Source: Pseudomonas sp. NCCP-436 (GTDB lineage Bacteria; Pseudomonadota; Gammaproteobacteria; Pseudomonadales; Pseudomonadaceae). From it: a DNA stretch of 64,000 bases. The number at the start of each line of letters is the position of its first letter. Position 1 is the stretch's first letter. The translations under genes and the position numbers were made by a program. This document shows, one piece after another, positions 47,764 through 57,069 of this stretch. The notes under the pieces are model-generated. The model was not told the DNA's origin. It searched no databases and worked only from the letters and a program-made list of their open reading frames with translations. The stretch is from assembly GCF_019656335.1 (NCBI RefSeq), contig NZ_BPLZ01000001.1, positions 124,001 through 188,000 of the forward strand, written 5' to 3'.

Positions 47764-48540
47764 TCAGGCGCGACGCACCTGCAATCCCTGGTAACCGTAT
47801 TCTCCGGGTTCGCCAGTGAGCGCCAGCTGGCCGGCGGCCGCCAGTTCACGGGCGCGCCAGAACAGAAAGAAATCGGTGGCGAAGAATCCATCGTTGCGCG
47901 CCATCACCTCGGCCATGATTCGCGCCAATGGTTGCGCCTGGGCGCTGGCGCTATCGATCAGCGCGGCATCGATGATTTGGTAATTTTCACCGCTGAAGGT
48001 CCCCGCTTGCCAGCGGCGGACCGGTGCGTCCTCAGTCACTGCCTCTCGCCACTGCGCAGCCAGTGCGGCCCGGCGATTGACATCGACCAGGCGCGGCTTG
48101 GCGATCTGCGCCAGTGTCTCGGGGTTATGCATGGCCACTGCCTTGCGCGTCTGCACACGGCTGTCGCCATTGCCACAAGCCACTTCCCAGAGCTCGACGC
48201 TGCTGCCTTGCAACGCGCTGGCGACGCGCGCCAGCAGCAACTGCTCGCTGCTGCTGTCGCCATGCCAGACGCTGACGGGCCGATCCTGACTCGCTAGGCT
48301 GGCGAGCCAGCGAGCATCCTCGGCCAGGCCTGTGGAAAAATCTGGTCGTGGTGTTACCGCAGCTGGCCACACTTCGCCCCAGAATACGGCGCGGGCGGTG
48401 CAGGGCGGATTGTCCACGTCGCCCAGCGGGCCGACGGCGAGATCGTCACGCAGCACGCGCAGACCAGCCTCGGCAGTCTTCTGGCCGATCACTCGCGTCA
48501 CACCGGCTACCGCGTTGTCGCCGCAAACCAAGTGCCACAC
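47764..48540 (-). CDS. DUF1835-like domain protein
   Basis: 258-residue cytoplasmic protein beginning VWHLVCGDNAVAGVTRVIG at GTG 48540. The segment LRVLRDDLAVGPLGDVD and the later VSVWHGDSSSEQLLLARVA are typical of DUF1835, usually joined to DUF3658; function unknown. It follows yheV by 5 bp and is certainly in the same operon as prlC. The frame continues to 48708, but that part overlaps yheV. Confidence 0.8.
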   Translation of the reverse strand: MWHLVCGDNAVAGVTRVIGQKTAEAGLRVLRDDLAVGPLGDVDNPPCTARAVFWGEVWPAAVTPRPDFSTGLAEDARWLASLASQDRPVSVWHGDSSSEQLLLARVASALQGSSVELWEVACGNGDSRVQTRKAVAMHNPETLAQIAKPRLVDVNRRAALAAQWREAVTEDAPVRRWQAGTFSGENYQIIDAALIDSASAQAQPLARIMAEVMARNDGFFATDFFLFWRARELAAAGQLALTGEPGEYGYQGLQVRRA

Positions 48541-48545
48541 GCGGC

Positions 48546-48827
48546 TCAGTCCTTCTTCAGCTTCGGATTGGGAAAGAACTGCACTGTCTGCACATTCGGG
48601 TCGGCGGCCTTGGGTTTCAGGCCGCTGACGTTGACCCGCGTGGGCAACTCCTTGGGCACCGAGTTGCCGCGTGCGTCGAGGGTGTCGGCGTAGCCGCACT
48701 TGACGCATTCACGGTGCGGCACGTCGTCGACGCTCCACATCTTGATGCTGTCGGTTTCGCTGCACGCCGGGCACACGGCGCCGGCGATAAAGCGTTTCGG
48801 GGTGCTGTTCACAGGCGCATCGCTCAT
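48546..48827 (-). CDS. yheV: YheV family zinc-ribbon protein
   Basis: 93-residue protein. Two CxxC pairs, AGAVCPACSETDS and RECVKCGYADT, form a putative zinc ribbon. YheV homologues sit beside prlC in many gammaproteobacteria. The start ATG overlaps the prlC stop by 4 bp (ATGA), so it is translationally coupled. Function is not established. Confidence 0.9.
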   Translation of the reverse strand: MSDAPVNSTPKRFIAGAVCPACSETDSIKMWSVDDVPHRECVKCGYADTLDARGNSVPKELPTRVNVSGLKPKAADPNVQTVQFFPNPKLKKD

Positions 48828-50872
48828 GCGGCCTCCTGGCTCAGGCCGCTGTGGCGCAGCAGGGCGTCGATGGAGGGCTCACGACCACGGAAGTCGACAA
48901 ACAGCGTCATGGGTTCCTGAGAGCCGCCGCGAGCCAGGATGGCTTCACGGAAGGCACGTCCGGTGTCCGGATTGAGCACACCTTCTTCCTCGAAACGGGA
49001 GAAGGCGTCTGCGCTCAGTACTTCGGCCCACTTGTAGCTGTAGTAACCGGCCGCGTAGCCGCCGGCAAAGATATGGGCGAAGCCGTTGGCGAAGCGGTTG
49101 TAGGCCGGCGGGCGCAGTACCGACACCTCGTTGCGCACGGCTTCGAGTACGTCCAGCACGCTGCGGCCGTCGCCGTGGCTGGCGTGCAGTTCGAAGTCGA
49201 ACAGGGAGAACTCCAGCTGGCGCAGCATCATCAGTCCGGATTGGAAGTTCTTTGCCGCCAGCATCTTGTCCAACAGCGCCTGCGGCAGTGGTTCGCCGGT
49301 CTCGTAGTGGCCGGAGATCAGTGCCAGGCCCTTCGGCTCCCAGCACCAGTTCTCCATGAACTGGCTTGGCAGCTCCACTGCGTCCCAGGCCACGCCGTTG
49401 ATGCCGGAGGCGCCGGCATGCTCGACCCGGGTCAGCAGATGGTGCAGGCCGTGACCGAACTCGTGGAACAGGGTGGTGACTTCATCGTGAGTCAGCAGTG
49501 CCGGTTTGCCCGGAGCCGCCGGAGTGAAGTTGCACACCAGGTTGGCCACCGGTGCGATCAGACGGCCGTCGGCGGCACGGCGTTTGTCGCGGGCGCCGTC
49601 CATCCAGGCGCCGCCACGCTTGTTGGCGCGGGCGTAAAGATCGAAGAAGAAGCGGCCAACGTGCTCGCCGTTTTCACGGATTTCGAACAGGCGTACGTCC
49701 GGATGCCAGCTGTCGAACTCATGCAGCTCGCGGATCTCGATGCCGTAGAGCTTTTGCACGATGGCGAACAGCCCGGTCAGTACCTTGTCGATGGGGAACC
49801 AGGCGCGCACTTCCTCCTGGGATATGCTGTAGCGCTGCTGGCGCAGCTTCTCACTGTAGTAGCCGACGTCCCAGCTCTGCAGGTCATCCACGCCCTGCTC
49901 GGCGGCGAAAGCCTTGAGCTCGGCCAGATCCTGCTCGGCGAAGGGCTTGCTGCGTACCGCCAGGTCCCGCAGGAAGCTCAGTACCTGATCGGTACTTTCG
50001 GCCATCTTGCTGGCCAGACTCAGCTCTCCGTAGTGGACAAAGCCGAGCAGCCGGGCCAGCTCCTGACGTAGCTCGAGGATCTCGGCCATCAGCGGGCCAT
50101 TGTCATGCTGGCCGGCGTTCGGCCCCTGGTCGGAGGCGCGGGTGCAGTAGGCGACGTAGACCTCCTCGCGCAGAGCACGGTCGTCGGCGTAGGTCATCAC
50201 CGCGTAGTAGCTGGGGAATTCCAGGGTGATCAGCCAGCCGTCCAGCTCCCTGGCCTCGGCAGCCTGCTTCATCTGCGCACGGGCCGAGTCGGGCAGGCCG
50301 GCCAGACGCGCCTCGTCGGTGATGTGGCAGGTCCAGGCCTGGGTGGCATCGAGCAACTGGTTGGAGAAGCGGCTGCTGAGTTCGGACAGGCGCATCTGGA
50401 TCTCGCCGTAACGTTTCTGCTGCTCGGCCGGCAGGTCAATGCCGGACAGGCGGAAGTCGCGCAGGGCGTGTTCGAGGATGGTTTTCTGCGCCACGTCGAA
50501 ATCTTCGGCGGCCGGGCTACTGGCCAGTGTGGCGTAGGCTTCGAACAGCGGGCGGTTCTGGCCCAGTTCGGTCCAGTATTCCGACAGCTTGGGCAGGCAG
50601 GCCTCGTAGGCGGCGCGCAGTTCCGGACTGTTGCACACCGCGTTGAGGTGGCTTACCGGGCTCCAGGCACGGCCCAGGCGTGCGCCCAGCTCGTCCAGGG
50701 CCAGTACCAGACCATCCCAGCTGGGATTGCTCTGCTGGCTTTGGAGCAGTTCGACGATGGCGGCACGGCTGTCGGCGAGGATTTGCTCAATGGCGGGTTC
50801 GACGTGTTCCGGTCTGATCTGCGAGTAGGGCGGCAGATCGAAGTCTTGCAGCAGGGGATTGTTCACGGTCAC
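48824..50872 (-). CDS. prlC: oligopeptidase A (M3 metallopeptidase)
   Basis: Cytoplasmic zinc endopeptidase of 682 residues, the usual size, that degrades oligopeptides including cleaved signal peptides. The zinc motif HEFGHGLHH (HExxH) and the downstream Glu-containing GVAWDAVELPSQFMENW are intact. It starts at ATG 50872 and is divergent from the gamma-carbonic anhydrase gene across about 126 bp. yheV and the DUF1835-like gene follow in the same operon. Confidence 0.96.
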   Translation of the reverse strand: MTVNNPLLQDFDLPPYSQIRPEHVEPAIEQILADSRAAIVELLQSQQSNPSWDGLVLALDELGARLGRAWSPVSHLNAVCNSPELRAAYEACLPKLSEYWTELGQNRPLFEAYATLASSPAAEDFDVAQKTILEHALRDFRLSGIDLPAEQQKRYGEIQMRLSELSSRFSNQLLDATQAWTCHITDEARLAGLPDSARAQMKQAAEARELDGWLITLEFPSYYAVMTYADDRALREEVYVAYCTRASDQGPNAGQHDNGPLMAEILELRQELARLLGFVHYGELSLASKMAESTDQVLSFLRDLAVRSKPFAEQDLAELKAFAAEQGVDDLQSWDVGYYSEKLRQQRYSISQEEVRAWFPIDKVLTGLFAIVQKLYGIEIRELHEFDSWHPDVRLFEIRENGEHVGRFFFDLYARANKRGGAWMDGARDKRRAADGRLIAPVANLVCNFTPAAPGKPALLTHDEVTTLFHEFGHGLHHLLTRVEHAGASGINGVAWDAVELPSQFMENWCWEPKGLALISGHYETGEPLPQALLDKMLAAKNFQSGLMMLRQLEFSLFDFELHASHGDGRSVLDVLEAVRNEVSVLRPPAYNRFANGFAHIFAGGYAAGYYSYKWAEVLSADAFSRFEEEGVLNPDTGRAFREAILARGGSQEPMTLFVDFRGREPSIDALLRHSGLSQEAA

Positions 50873-50998
50873 GACGGGATACCTGTAGCGAATAGGGAGA
50901 CTGGCGGCGATCCGGATCGTGACCCGGATGCGATAACCACCGACATGGGGGCCATCTTAATTACAATCAAGCTTTCCCGCAGCCCAGGAGAACCTATC

Positions 50999-51532
50999 GT
51001 GGCCATTCGCAGTTTCCGACAGCATACCCCCAGACTTGGCGAGCGGGTCTTCATCGACGCCAGTGCCGTGGTGCTAGGCGATGTCGAGATCGGCGATGAC
51101 AGCTCGGTCTGGCCGCTGACGGTGATCCGCGGCGACATGCACCGCATCCGTATCGGGGCACGTACCAGCGTGCAGGATGGCAGTGTGTTGCACATCACCC
51201 ATGCCGGGCCCTTCAACCCCGAGGGTTTTGCCCTGACCATCGGCGACGAGGTGACCGTCGGACACAAGGTCACCCTGCATGGCTGCACCCTGGGCAGCCG
51301 TATCCTGGTCGGCATGGGCAGCATCGTGATGGACGGTGCGGTGGTCGAAGACGAGGTGATCATCGGTGCTGGCAGCCTGGTGCCGCCAGGCAAGCGCCTG
51401 GAAAGCGGCTACCTGTATGTCGGCAGTCCGGTAAAACAGGCCCGTCCACTGACGGAAAAAGAGCGCAGTTTCTTCAGCTACACGGCAGGCAACTACGTCA
51501 AACTCAAGGATCAGTACCTCAGCGAGCAGTAA
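50999..51532 (+). CDS. gamma carbonic anhydrase family protein (YrdA-like)
   Basis: 177-residue left-handed beta-helix protein built of hexapeptide repeats (for example SVVWPLTVIRGD-type, seen as SSVWPLTVIRGDMHRIRIG). Zinc ligands would be the His in HITH and the pair in TVGHKVTLHGC. GTG 50999 has AGGAG upstream; the frame is open to 50105 but that part is antisense to prlC. It ends 3 bp from the convergent LysR gene. Catalytic activity of this subgroup is not certain. Confidence 0.92.
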   Translation: MAIRSFRQHTPRLGERVFIDASAVVLGDVEIGDDSSVWPLTVIRGDMHRIRIGARTSVQDGSVLHITHAGPFNPEGFALTIGDEVTVGHKVTLHGCTLGSRILVGMGSIVMDGAVVEDEVIIGAGSLVPPGKRLESGYLYVGSPVKQARPLTEKERSFFSYTAGNYVKLKDQYLSEQ

Positions 51533-51535
51533 TGC

Positions 51536-52444
51536 TCACCCGGAGATTGCGCGGTCGCGTGGAATGCTTCGCCGCAGCAGGTCGCAGAAATATTCTGCGG
51601 CCGGAGTCAGTGGCAGATCGGAGCGGCTGATCAGCACGATATCGGGTGCGTCGAGGTTCTCCTCGACCTCAATGGCCGTCAGCGCATCAGAGGCTATCAA
51701 GGTAGTGCTCCACTGCATAGGCAGTATCGCCAGCAGGTCGCTGCTGGCCACAGTGAGCATGACCGAGAACACCGAGAGGCTTTGCATCATCACTCGCGGC
51801 TTGGCCAGCCCGTGGCGCAGGAACAGGCGCTCAAGGTCTTCCGTCGCGTTGTAGTCGAGCGAGGTGACGGCCCACTCCTGATCATTCAGGTCGCGCAATG
51901 ACCGGGCGTGCGCGCATGGATGGCTGCGCCGACACACAACCGTGCGCGAATTGTGGAACAGAGGCTCGTAATTGAAGCCCTGCCCGGGCGGCTGCATGGG
52001 GGCGGGCCCTGCGTAGAAGTCGACGCTGCGATCTCTCAGGGCTGCCTCCACTGCCGGAAACGCCCCTTCGATGACATTGATCTTTACATCCGGGAAGCGT
52101 AGTCGAAACGGCGACAGAACCTGAGGCAGCAGGCCAGCCAGAAGTGCGAAGGAAAGCCCAATGGACAGCGTGCCGTGCATCTTGCCGCGTATCTGTTCGA
52201 CCTCTTCGCGGGCTCGCTGCAGCTCATTGAGTACTGCGCTGGCGCGCTGGTGGAACAGCTGGCCAATGGGAGTCAGCACCATGCCCTTGGATTCCCGCTC
52301 GAACAGCGGAGCCCCCAGATCCTTTTCCAGCGCCTGCAAACTGCGCGTCAGTGATGGCTGAGGCAGGTTCAGATGCCGGGCGGCTGCACGCAGGCTGCCA
52401 CGCTCCACGATGGCCATCAGATCACGCAATTGATTGAGCTTCAT
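51536..52444 (-). CDS. LysR-type regulator of the adjacent efflux operon
   Basis: 302-residue LysR protein from ATG 52444 (MKLNQLRDLMAIVERGSLRAA). HTH region LPQPSLTRSLQALEKDLGAPLF; effector domain after residue 90. It is divergent from the MFS/HlyD pair. An almost perfect 22-bp dyad lies 23 bp upstream of its start. The frame extends to 52696 without family similarity. Confidence 0.9.
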   Translation of the reverse strand: MKLNQLRDLMAIVERGSLRAAARHLNLPQPSLTRSLQALEKDLGAPLFERESKGMVLTPIGQLFHQRASAVLNELQRAREEVEQIRGKMHGTLSIGLSFALLAGLLPQVLSPFRLRFPDVKINVIEGAFPAVEAALRDRSVDFYAGPAPMQPPGQGFNYEPLFHNSRTVVCRRSHPCAHARSLRDLNDQEWAVTSLDYNATEDLERLFLRHGLAKPRVMMQSLSVFSVMLTVASSDLLAILPMQWSTTLIASDALTAIEVEENLDAPDIVLISRSDLPLTPAAEYFCDLLRRSIPRDRAISG

Positions 52445-52466
52445 GATGTTCCCAAAACTTGCACAG

Positions 52467-52488
52467 GTGATAACAAAATTGTAATCAC
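52467..52488. promoter_or_regulatory. LysR operator-like dyad
   Basis: GTGATAACAA and TTGTAATCAC form a 10-bp inverted repeat (9 of 10 paired) around AA. It lies between the divergent LysR and MFS genes and close to the LysR start, so it is the best candidate for autoregulation. Confidence 0.55.
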
Positions 52489-52823
52489 GCTTATGTTTTT
52501 GCCATCTTTTTGAATCCCTGTCACTCGTCAAGAATGAAGCCAAGCCGGCAGTACGCCAGTGTCGGCCCGGGGACCCGCGTGTCCCCTTTTCATAGCCGTT
52601 AGAGGCGTCCGCGTTTATTCCGAGCAGCAAAGCGATGTACAGGCAGGTGTTCTTGATCGGCAGCGACGTGCATCCAGAGGTAATGCTTCTGCACATCTAC
52701 CCGGCTGCCAACTAGCTCGGCGTTTCCAGGCAGGGCAATTCTTCCGCTGCCTTTCCGGGCAAGCCGTGGCTTTTTACCTGGTTGTCTCGGCGCCCAAACA
52801 GTCCAGCCACAAACAAGAGCCAG
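52489..52823. other. long leader before the efflux operon
   Basis: About 335 bp between the dyad and the MFS start. The first part is AT-rich and may hold promoters; the rest has no recognisable motif or convincing frame. A short upstream AT-rich stretch (TTATGTTTTTGCCATCTTTTTG) is visible in 52490-52512. Confidence 0.45.
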
Positions 52824-54389
52824 ATGAATCCCACGACCTATGCCATCGCCATTTCAAGCCTCGGGGCTGTGGCCGGCACCACGTTTTCCGTCATGACCAT
52901 CCTGACTATCGGCGATATTGCGGGTGGTCTTTCGGTAAGCGCGGACCAGATTTCCTGGTTCAACACCCTGTTCAACGTCGGTGCGATCTGTGGTTTGCCG
53001 ATTGTCATGACCATGGCGGCATCACTGGGCAGAGGCCGGGCCATGGCAATTGCCGGGCTCTGCTACGTCCTCGGATCTGTCGCTGTTGCGCTGTCGCCCT
53101 CATACGAGTGGGCACTGGTCGCACGTTTTCTGCATGGTTTCTTCAGCGGCATGCTGCCCGTCCTGATGATGCTGATGGTCATGACCAGCCTTTTCCCCGG
53201 GAAAGGTCAGCTTGAAGGCATGACACTATTTGCCTTGGCCACCTCAATCGGCACCGGTGTTGCTGCGTCAATCGGCGGATATCTGGTGAGCGAGCTGAGC
53301 TGGCGCTGGCTGTTCTGGGTTCAGGTCGTTGTCGGAGTCGTCTACACCCTGCTGGCTTGCAGAGCCTTGCCTGGCGAGCTTGGCAATCTGGACTACCTGC
53401 GCACCAAGGACTGGCTCAGCTACTTTTTTCTGACGGCGGGCCTCGGTGGCCTGATGGTGGTCATGGCAGAAGGCGAGCGGCGCTTCTGGCTGGAGACCTG
53501 GTGGATACCCGGCCTGCTGCTCGGCAGTCTGGTCGGTCTGGCCTATGGCGCCCACTCATTGTGGAAGGCTGAACGACCACTGCTGGTACTGAGAATTTTC
53601 AAGAAGCCGACCTTTACCTGGGCCATCATCCTCTCGCTGATATTCCGTTTCGGCACATTGCTCAGCGTATGGATAGCACCGCAGTACCTGATGCGCATGC
53701 AAGGTTTCAAGGCCGGGGATATTGGTGATCTGCTGCTGGTCATGGTGCCAGCGGTGCTTGCAGGCTTTCCCCTGGCCTACTGGCTGGTGAAACGGTTCGA
53801 CTCGCGGCTGGTGCTTTCGGCAGGGCTGTGTCTCTTCGCTCTGGCCGCTGCGTTATGCGGTGAATTGTCAGCGGACTGGTCAACCGATCAGTTGCGCCTG
53901 CCGATCATACTTGTCGGGGTGGGACAGGCTCTCATCTCCGTTGCGCTGCTGCGCTACGCGGTCTTTGGGGTGGGCAAGGAGGAAGGGCCGAGCTGCGGCA
54001 TCATATTCAATCTGGCTCGTCTGTACGCGTTGCTGGGAGGCTTGGGCGGTCTGTGGCACCTGGTGACCGAGCGCGAGAAATATCACTACGCACGCATTGC
54101 TGAAAGCCTGGCCGTCACGGATCCGACCGTGATCCGGCAGCTGTCGCAACAGGCCATGTCACTGGCGCCTTTCACAACCGACAGCGCCGCCGCCCAGGGC
54201 GCGGCTCTTGGCGCACTCTATCTTGAAGCCAATCAGCAGGCCTACACCCTGGCATACGGTGATGCCTTTCTGCTAACGGCGCTGGTCATGCTGATCGGCG
54301 CGATATTCGTCTGGGCGCTGCCGGGCCTGCCCGAGGCCATTGCCGCAGCCCCGTCTCCGCAACAGTCAGGCAACGAGCCACATCGATGA
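52824..54389 (+). CDS. DHA2-type MFS multidrug exporter (EmrB-like)
   Basis: 521-residue inner-membrane protein with about 14 helices. The DHA2 family pattern is seen in ISSLGAVAGTTFSVMTILTIGDIAGGL, the motif A-like loop GRGRAMAIAG, and GLCYVLGSVAVAL. ATG 52824 (MNPTTYAIAI) is chosen; TTG codons upstream are less likely. The last codons overlap the HlyD gene start by 4 bp (ATGA). With the membrane-fusion protein it would export a drug or metabolite, possibly with an outer-membrane factor such as TolC/OprM encoded elsewhere. Confidence 0.88.
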   Translation: MNPTTYAIAISSLGAVAGTTFSVMTILTIGDIAGGLSVSADQISWFNTLFNVGAICGLPIVMTMAASLGRGRAMAIAGLCYVLGSVAVALSPSYEWALVARFLHGFFSGMLPVLMMLMVMTSLFPGKGQLEGMTLFALATSIGTGVAASIGGYLVSELSWRWLFWVQVVVGVVYTLLACRALPGELGNLDYLRTKDWLSYFFLTAGLGGLMVVMAEGERRFWLETWWIPGLLLGSLVGLAYGAHSLWKAERPLLVLRIFKKPTFTWAIILSLIFRFGTLLSVWIAPQYLMRMQGFKAGDIGDLLLVMVPAVLAGFPLAYWLVKRFDSRLVLSAGLCLFALAAALCGELSADWSTDQLRLPIILVGVGQALISVALLRYAVFGVGKEEGPSCGIIFNLARLYALLGGLGGLWHLVTEREKYHYARIAESLAVTDPTVIRQLSQQAMSLAPFTTDSAAAQGAALGALYLEANQQAYTLAYGDAFLLTALVMLIGAIFVWALPGLPEAIAAAPSPQQSGNEPHR

Positions 54390-55537
54390 ATACATCCCCG
54401 GAAGAAACCAGGAAAACCTCTCGTTCCTTCAGTTGGGCCAGCGCCCGGCGGGTGTTGATTGCCGCCATTACCGCCAACGCCTGCCTGGTGGCGGTAGCTT
54501 TCATCTACGCGCAGTGGCACCAGCGTGTGGATTTTGAAGTCACGGACAACGCCTACATCAAGGGTGATCTGACTTTTATCTCGTCGAAGGTTGGCGGCTA
54601 CGTGATTGCACTGGAAACCGAAGACAACAGATATGTCACGCCGGGTGAGACTCTGGTGCGCATTGATCCGGCGGACTATCAGGTTGCAGTGCTGGCTGCC
54701 AAAGCCAGCGTCGAACAGCAGAATGCCGCTCTGGCCGAGCTGCAGGAACAGCAGCGTTTGCAGGGCGCGCAGGTTCGCGTGGCCGATGCAGAAGTCGAAG
54801 CGGCGCAGGCCAGCTTCAGACAACAGGAAGCCGAGTACTTGCGAGCCAAGGCACTGGTTGTGAAGGGAGCGGTCAGCCGCCAGTTGTTCGATCAGACGGA
54901 GACCGCCTTTATCCGAGCCCGGGCAAGCCTGGCTCAGGCGCGCTCGCAGGCCGAATATGCGCGTCAACAGCTCAAGGTGCTCAGTGCCCAGCAGGACGTC
55001 ATAGCTGCCCAGTTGAAGGTGGCCAGGGCCAGCCTGCAGCGTGCCCAGATCGATCTCGATCAGACCGAGATCAAGGCTCCTCGGGAAGGACGGGTTTCCG
55101 CACGCAATGTCCGCCTCGGCGAATATGTATCGGTGGGTAGCCGGTTGATGGCCATATCCCCAACTCGGGATCTGTGGGTGGAGGCCAACCTGCGTGAAAC
55201 CCAACTGGCGAGAATGCGCAGCGGCGACCGGGTTCAGATCGAAGTTGATGCCTTCCCCGGACAGGTGTTCTGCGGTTATGTCGAAAGCATATCTGGCGCC
55301 AGCGGTTCCGAGTTTGCCGTTATTCCGCCGGATAATGCTTCCGGAAACTTCACCAAGATCGTGCGACGTTTTCCCGTGCGCATTCTGTTCGACCCGGACC
55401 AGTCCGGCCTTGAACGCCTGGGCGTAGGTATGTCGGTAGTCCCGGTCATTGCCCTGGGATCAGGCGAGGATGGTCGCTCACAGGGCGGAGTACTGTCGAA
55501 CCTGCTGCTGGGCACATTCCAGTGCGATAAAGGCTAA
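54386..55537 (+). CDS. HlyD/EmrA family membrane-fusion protein
   Basis: 383-residue periplasmic adaptor with one N-terminal membrane anchor (VLIAAITANACLVAVAFIYA, residues 23-42). The lipoyl half-motifs are VGGYVIALETEDNRYVTPGETLVRID and IKAPREGRVSARNVRLGEYV, flanking a long coiled coil (about 100-210). The beta-barrel domain follows (LWVEANLRETQLARMRSGD). It is translationally coupled to the MFS gene. Confidence 0.9.
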   Translation: MNTSPEETRKTSRSFSWASARRVLIAAITANACLVAVAFIYAQWHQRVDFEVTDNAYIKGDLTFISSKVGGYVIALETEDNRYVTPGETLVRIDPADYQVAVLAAKASVEQQNAALAELQEQQRLQGAQVRVADAEVEAAQASFRQQEAEYLRAKALVVKGAVSRQLFDQTETAFIRARASLAQARSQAEYARQQLKVLSAQQDVIAAQLKVARASLQRAQIDLDQTEIKAPREGRVSARNVRLGEYVSVGSRLMAISPTRDLWVEANLRETQLARMRSGDRVQIEVDAFPGQVFCGYVESISGASGSEFAVIPPDNASGNFTKIVRRFPVRILFDPDQSGLERLGVGMSVVPVIALGSGEDGRSQGGVLSNLLLGTFQCDKG

Positions 55538-55618
55538 GCATTCTTCGCTGTAGCGCAGGCATTCCGAAGAGCGCTGCATGGTCACCGGTGTATAGACCCG
55601 AGTCCGTGCAGGGCTTTG

Positions 55619-56727
55619 TTAATCAGCTGCCTACGCGGCAGTGAACGTTGAGCATGACCTGCACCTCGGGCACGCTGGTTTCTGAGCTGCCTACGCGGCA
55701 GTGAACTCGCGGCGGCCAGGGTTGCGGCGGTTGCCTCCTTTCTGAGCTGCCTACGCGGCAGTGAACATTCGCACCGTCGCCACCGCCGTGGTGGGCATTT
55801 TCTGAGCTGCCTACGCGGCAGTGAACAGCAACCCATGCATCGGCATCCGTCGCCACCATTTCTGAGCTGCCTACGCGGCAGTGAACTGCCACGCCCTCGT
55901 CGCTGATGTCGGCCAGGCTTTCTGAGCTGCCTACGCGGCAGTGAACAAGAATGGTGGCCTCGGGCGTTGATTCGAGGATTTCTGAGCTGCCTACGCGGCA
56001 GTGAACGAGATAGCCGTCGCGCACGTCATCAAATCGCATTTTCTGAGCTGCCTACGCGGCAGTGAACTCCGTGAGCCGGAGGATGTGATTGAAGCATGGT
56101 TTCTGAGCTGCCTACGCGGCAGTGAACGAAACCACACGGCAGGCCAAGCTGGTTTTAGATTTCTGAGCTGCCTACGCGGCAGTGAACAATTCTCCCGACC
56201 ATGTGACATTACGCCCAGCTTTCTGAGCTGCCTACGCGGCAGTGAACGAGATCGAGCGCGCCCAGGCGCTGGCGGGCAATTTCTGAGCTGCCTACGCGGC
56301 AGTGAACGCGGCCAGCCGGCAGAATCCCCGACTCGCGCATTTCTGAGCTGCCTACGCGGCAGTGAACTCAGTCGTGACCCTGTACATCCTCGACGCTGAT
56401 TTCTGAGCTGCCTACGCGGCAGTGAACTTTTGCGTGATGGTGCTTCCGGCGCCCGTGCTTTTCTGAGCTGCCTACGCGGCAGTGAACCTGACGCATGAGC
56501 TGAGCATCGATGCGCAGACTTTCTGAGCTGCCTACGCGGCAGTGAACACCTCGGGAATCTCCGGGCCGTTGGCGGCATTTTTCTGAGCTGCCTACGCGGC
56601 AGTGAACCCTCTGGCGGGCCTTCCCCGAGGCTCGACCAGTTTCTGAGCTGCCTACGCGGCAGTGAACTTTTGGCTGTTCGGGCCGCTGGTCCCGCACAAT
56701 TTCTGAGCTGCCTACGCGGCAGTGAAC
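55619..56727 (-). CRISPR. type I-F CRISPR array, 19 repeats, 18 spacers
   Basis: 19 direct repeats of 28 bp with a 60-bp period; spacers are 32 bp except one of 33 bp (56007-56039). In transcript orientation (minus strand) the repeat begins GTTCACTGCCGCGTAGGCAG and ends CTCAGAAA, the I-F form; the stem CTGCC-GCGTA-GGCAG gives the Cas6f hairpin. The repeats are uniform except the leftmost one (55619-55646), which has three changes at its distal end, marking the trailer. The leader is therefore on the right (56728 onward), before katE. No cas gene is encoded in the window. Translated frames across the array are artefacts of the repeats. Confidence 0.97.
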
Positions 56728-57069
56728 AAGAGCCTAATCCGTTACAGACCTTTTGAATACCGGGTTTTTGCCTGTTTGGCAGGTAAAACCCTTTTTCTGG
56801 CTGCGCTCCAGGTTATTGATTTCAAAGGGGCTGAAACAGGCTTTCAAAAAAGGGTGGTGATACGGGCGGTACTATCGGTGTTGTTTGGCGCTGCTGGTAA
56901 CGCCATTGCAGCAGAACGTGATGGCGGGTTTGAGCCGGGCCTGGGTCACAGCTGGTGCAGTGTTATGGCCAGTGTGGAAGGTGGGTGCCCGTTCGTCGCC
57001 AGTCGGGACTTTGGGCAGCTATCTCCGGGTCTACGCGACTCGCGTTTAAGACTAACGGAGATAGACGAG
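56728..57069. promoter_or_regulatory. CRISPR leader and katE upstream region
   Basis: 342-bp region that must hold the array leader and promoter (leftward) and the katE promoter (rightward). It is more AT-rich near the array. A hairpin GGGTTTT...AAAACCC (56762-56768, 56785-56791) with an inner GCC/GGC pair is followed by TTTTT in the rightward sense and looks like a terminator in that direction. The large open frame that crosses this region is an upward extension of katE and is not believed. Confidence 0.6.

Noticed and set aside
55582..56697. Repetitive open frames encoding LPRRQLR or VHCRVGSSE repeats
   Set aside because: They are translations of the CRISPR repeat unit and not proteins.
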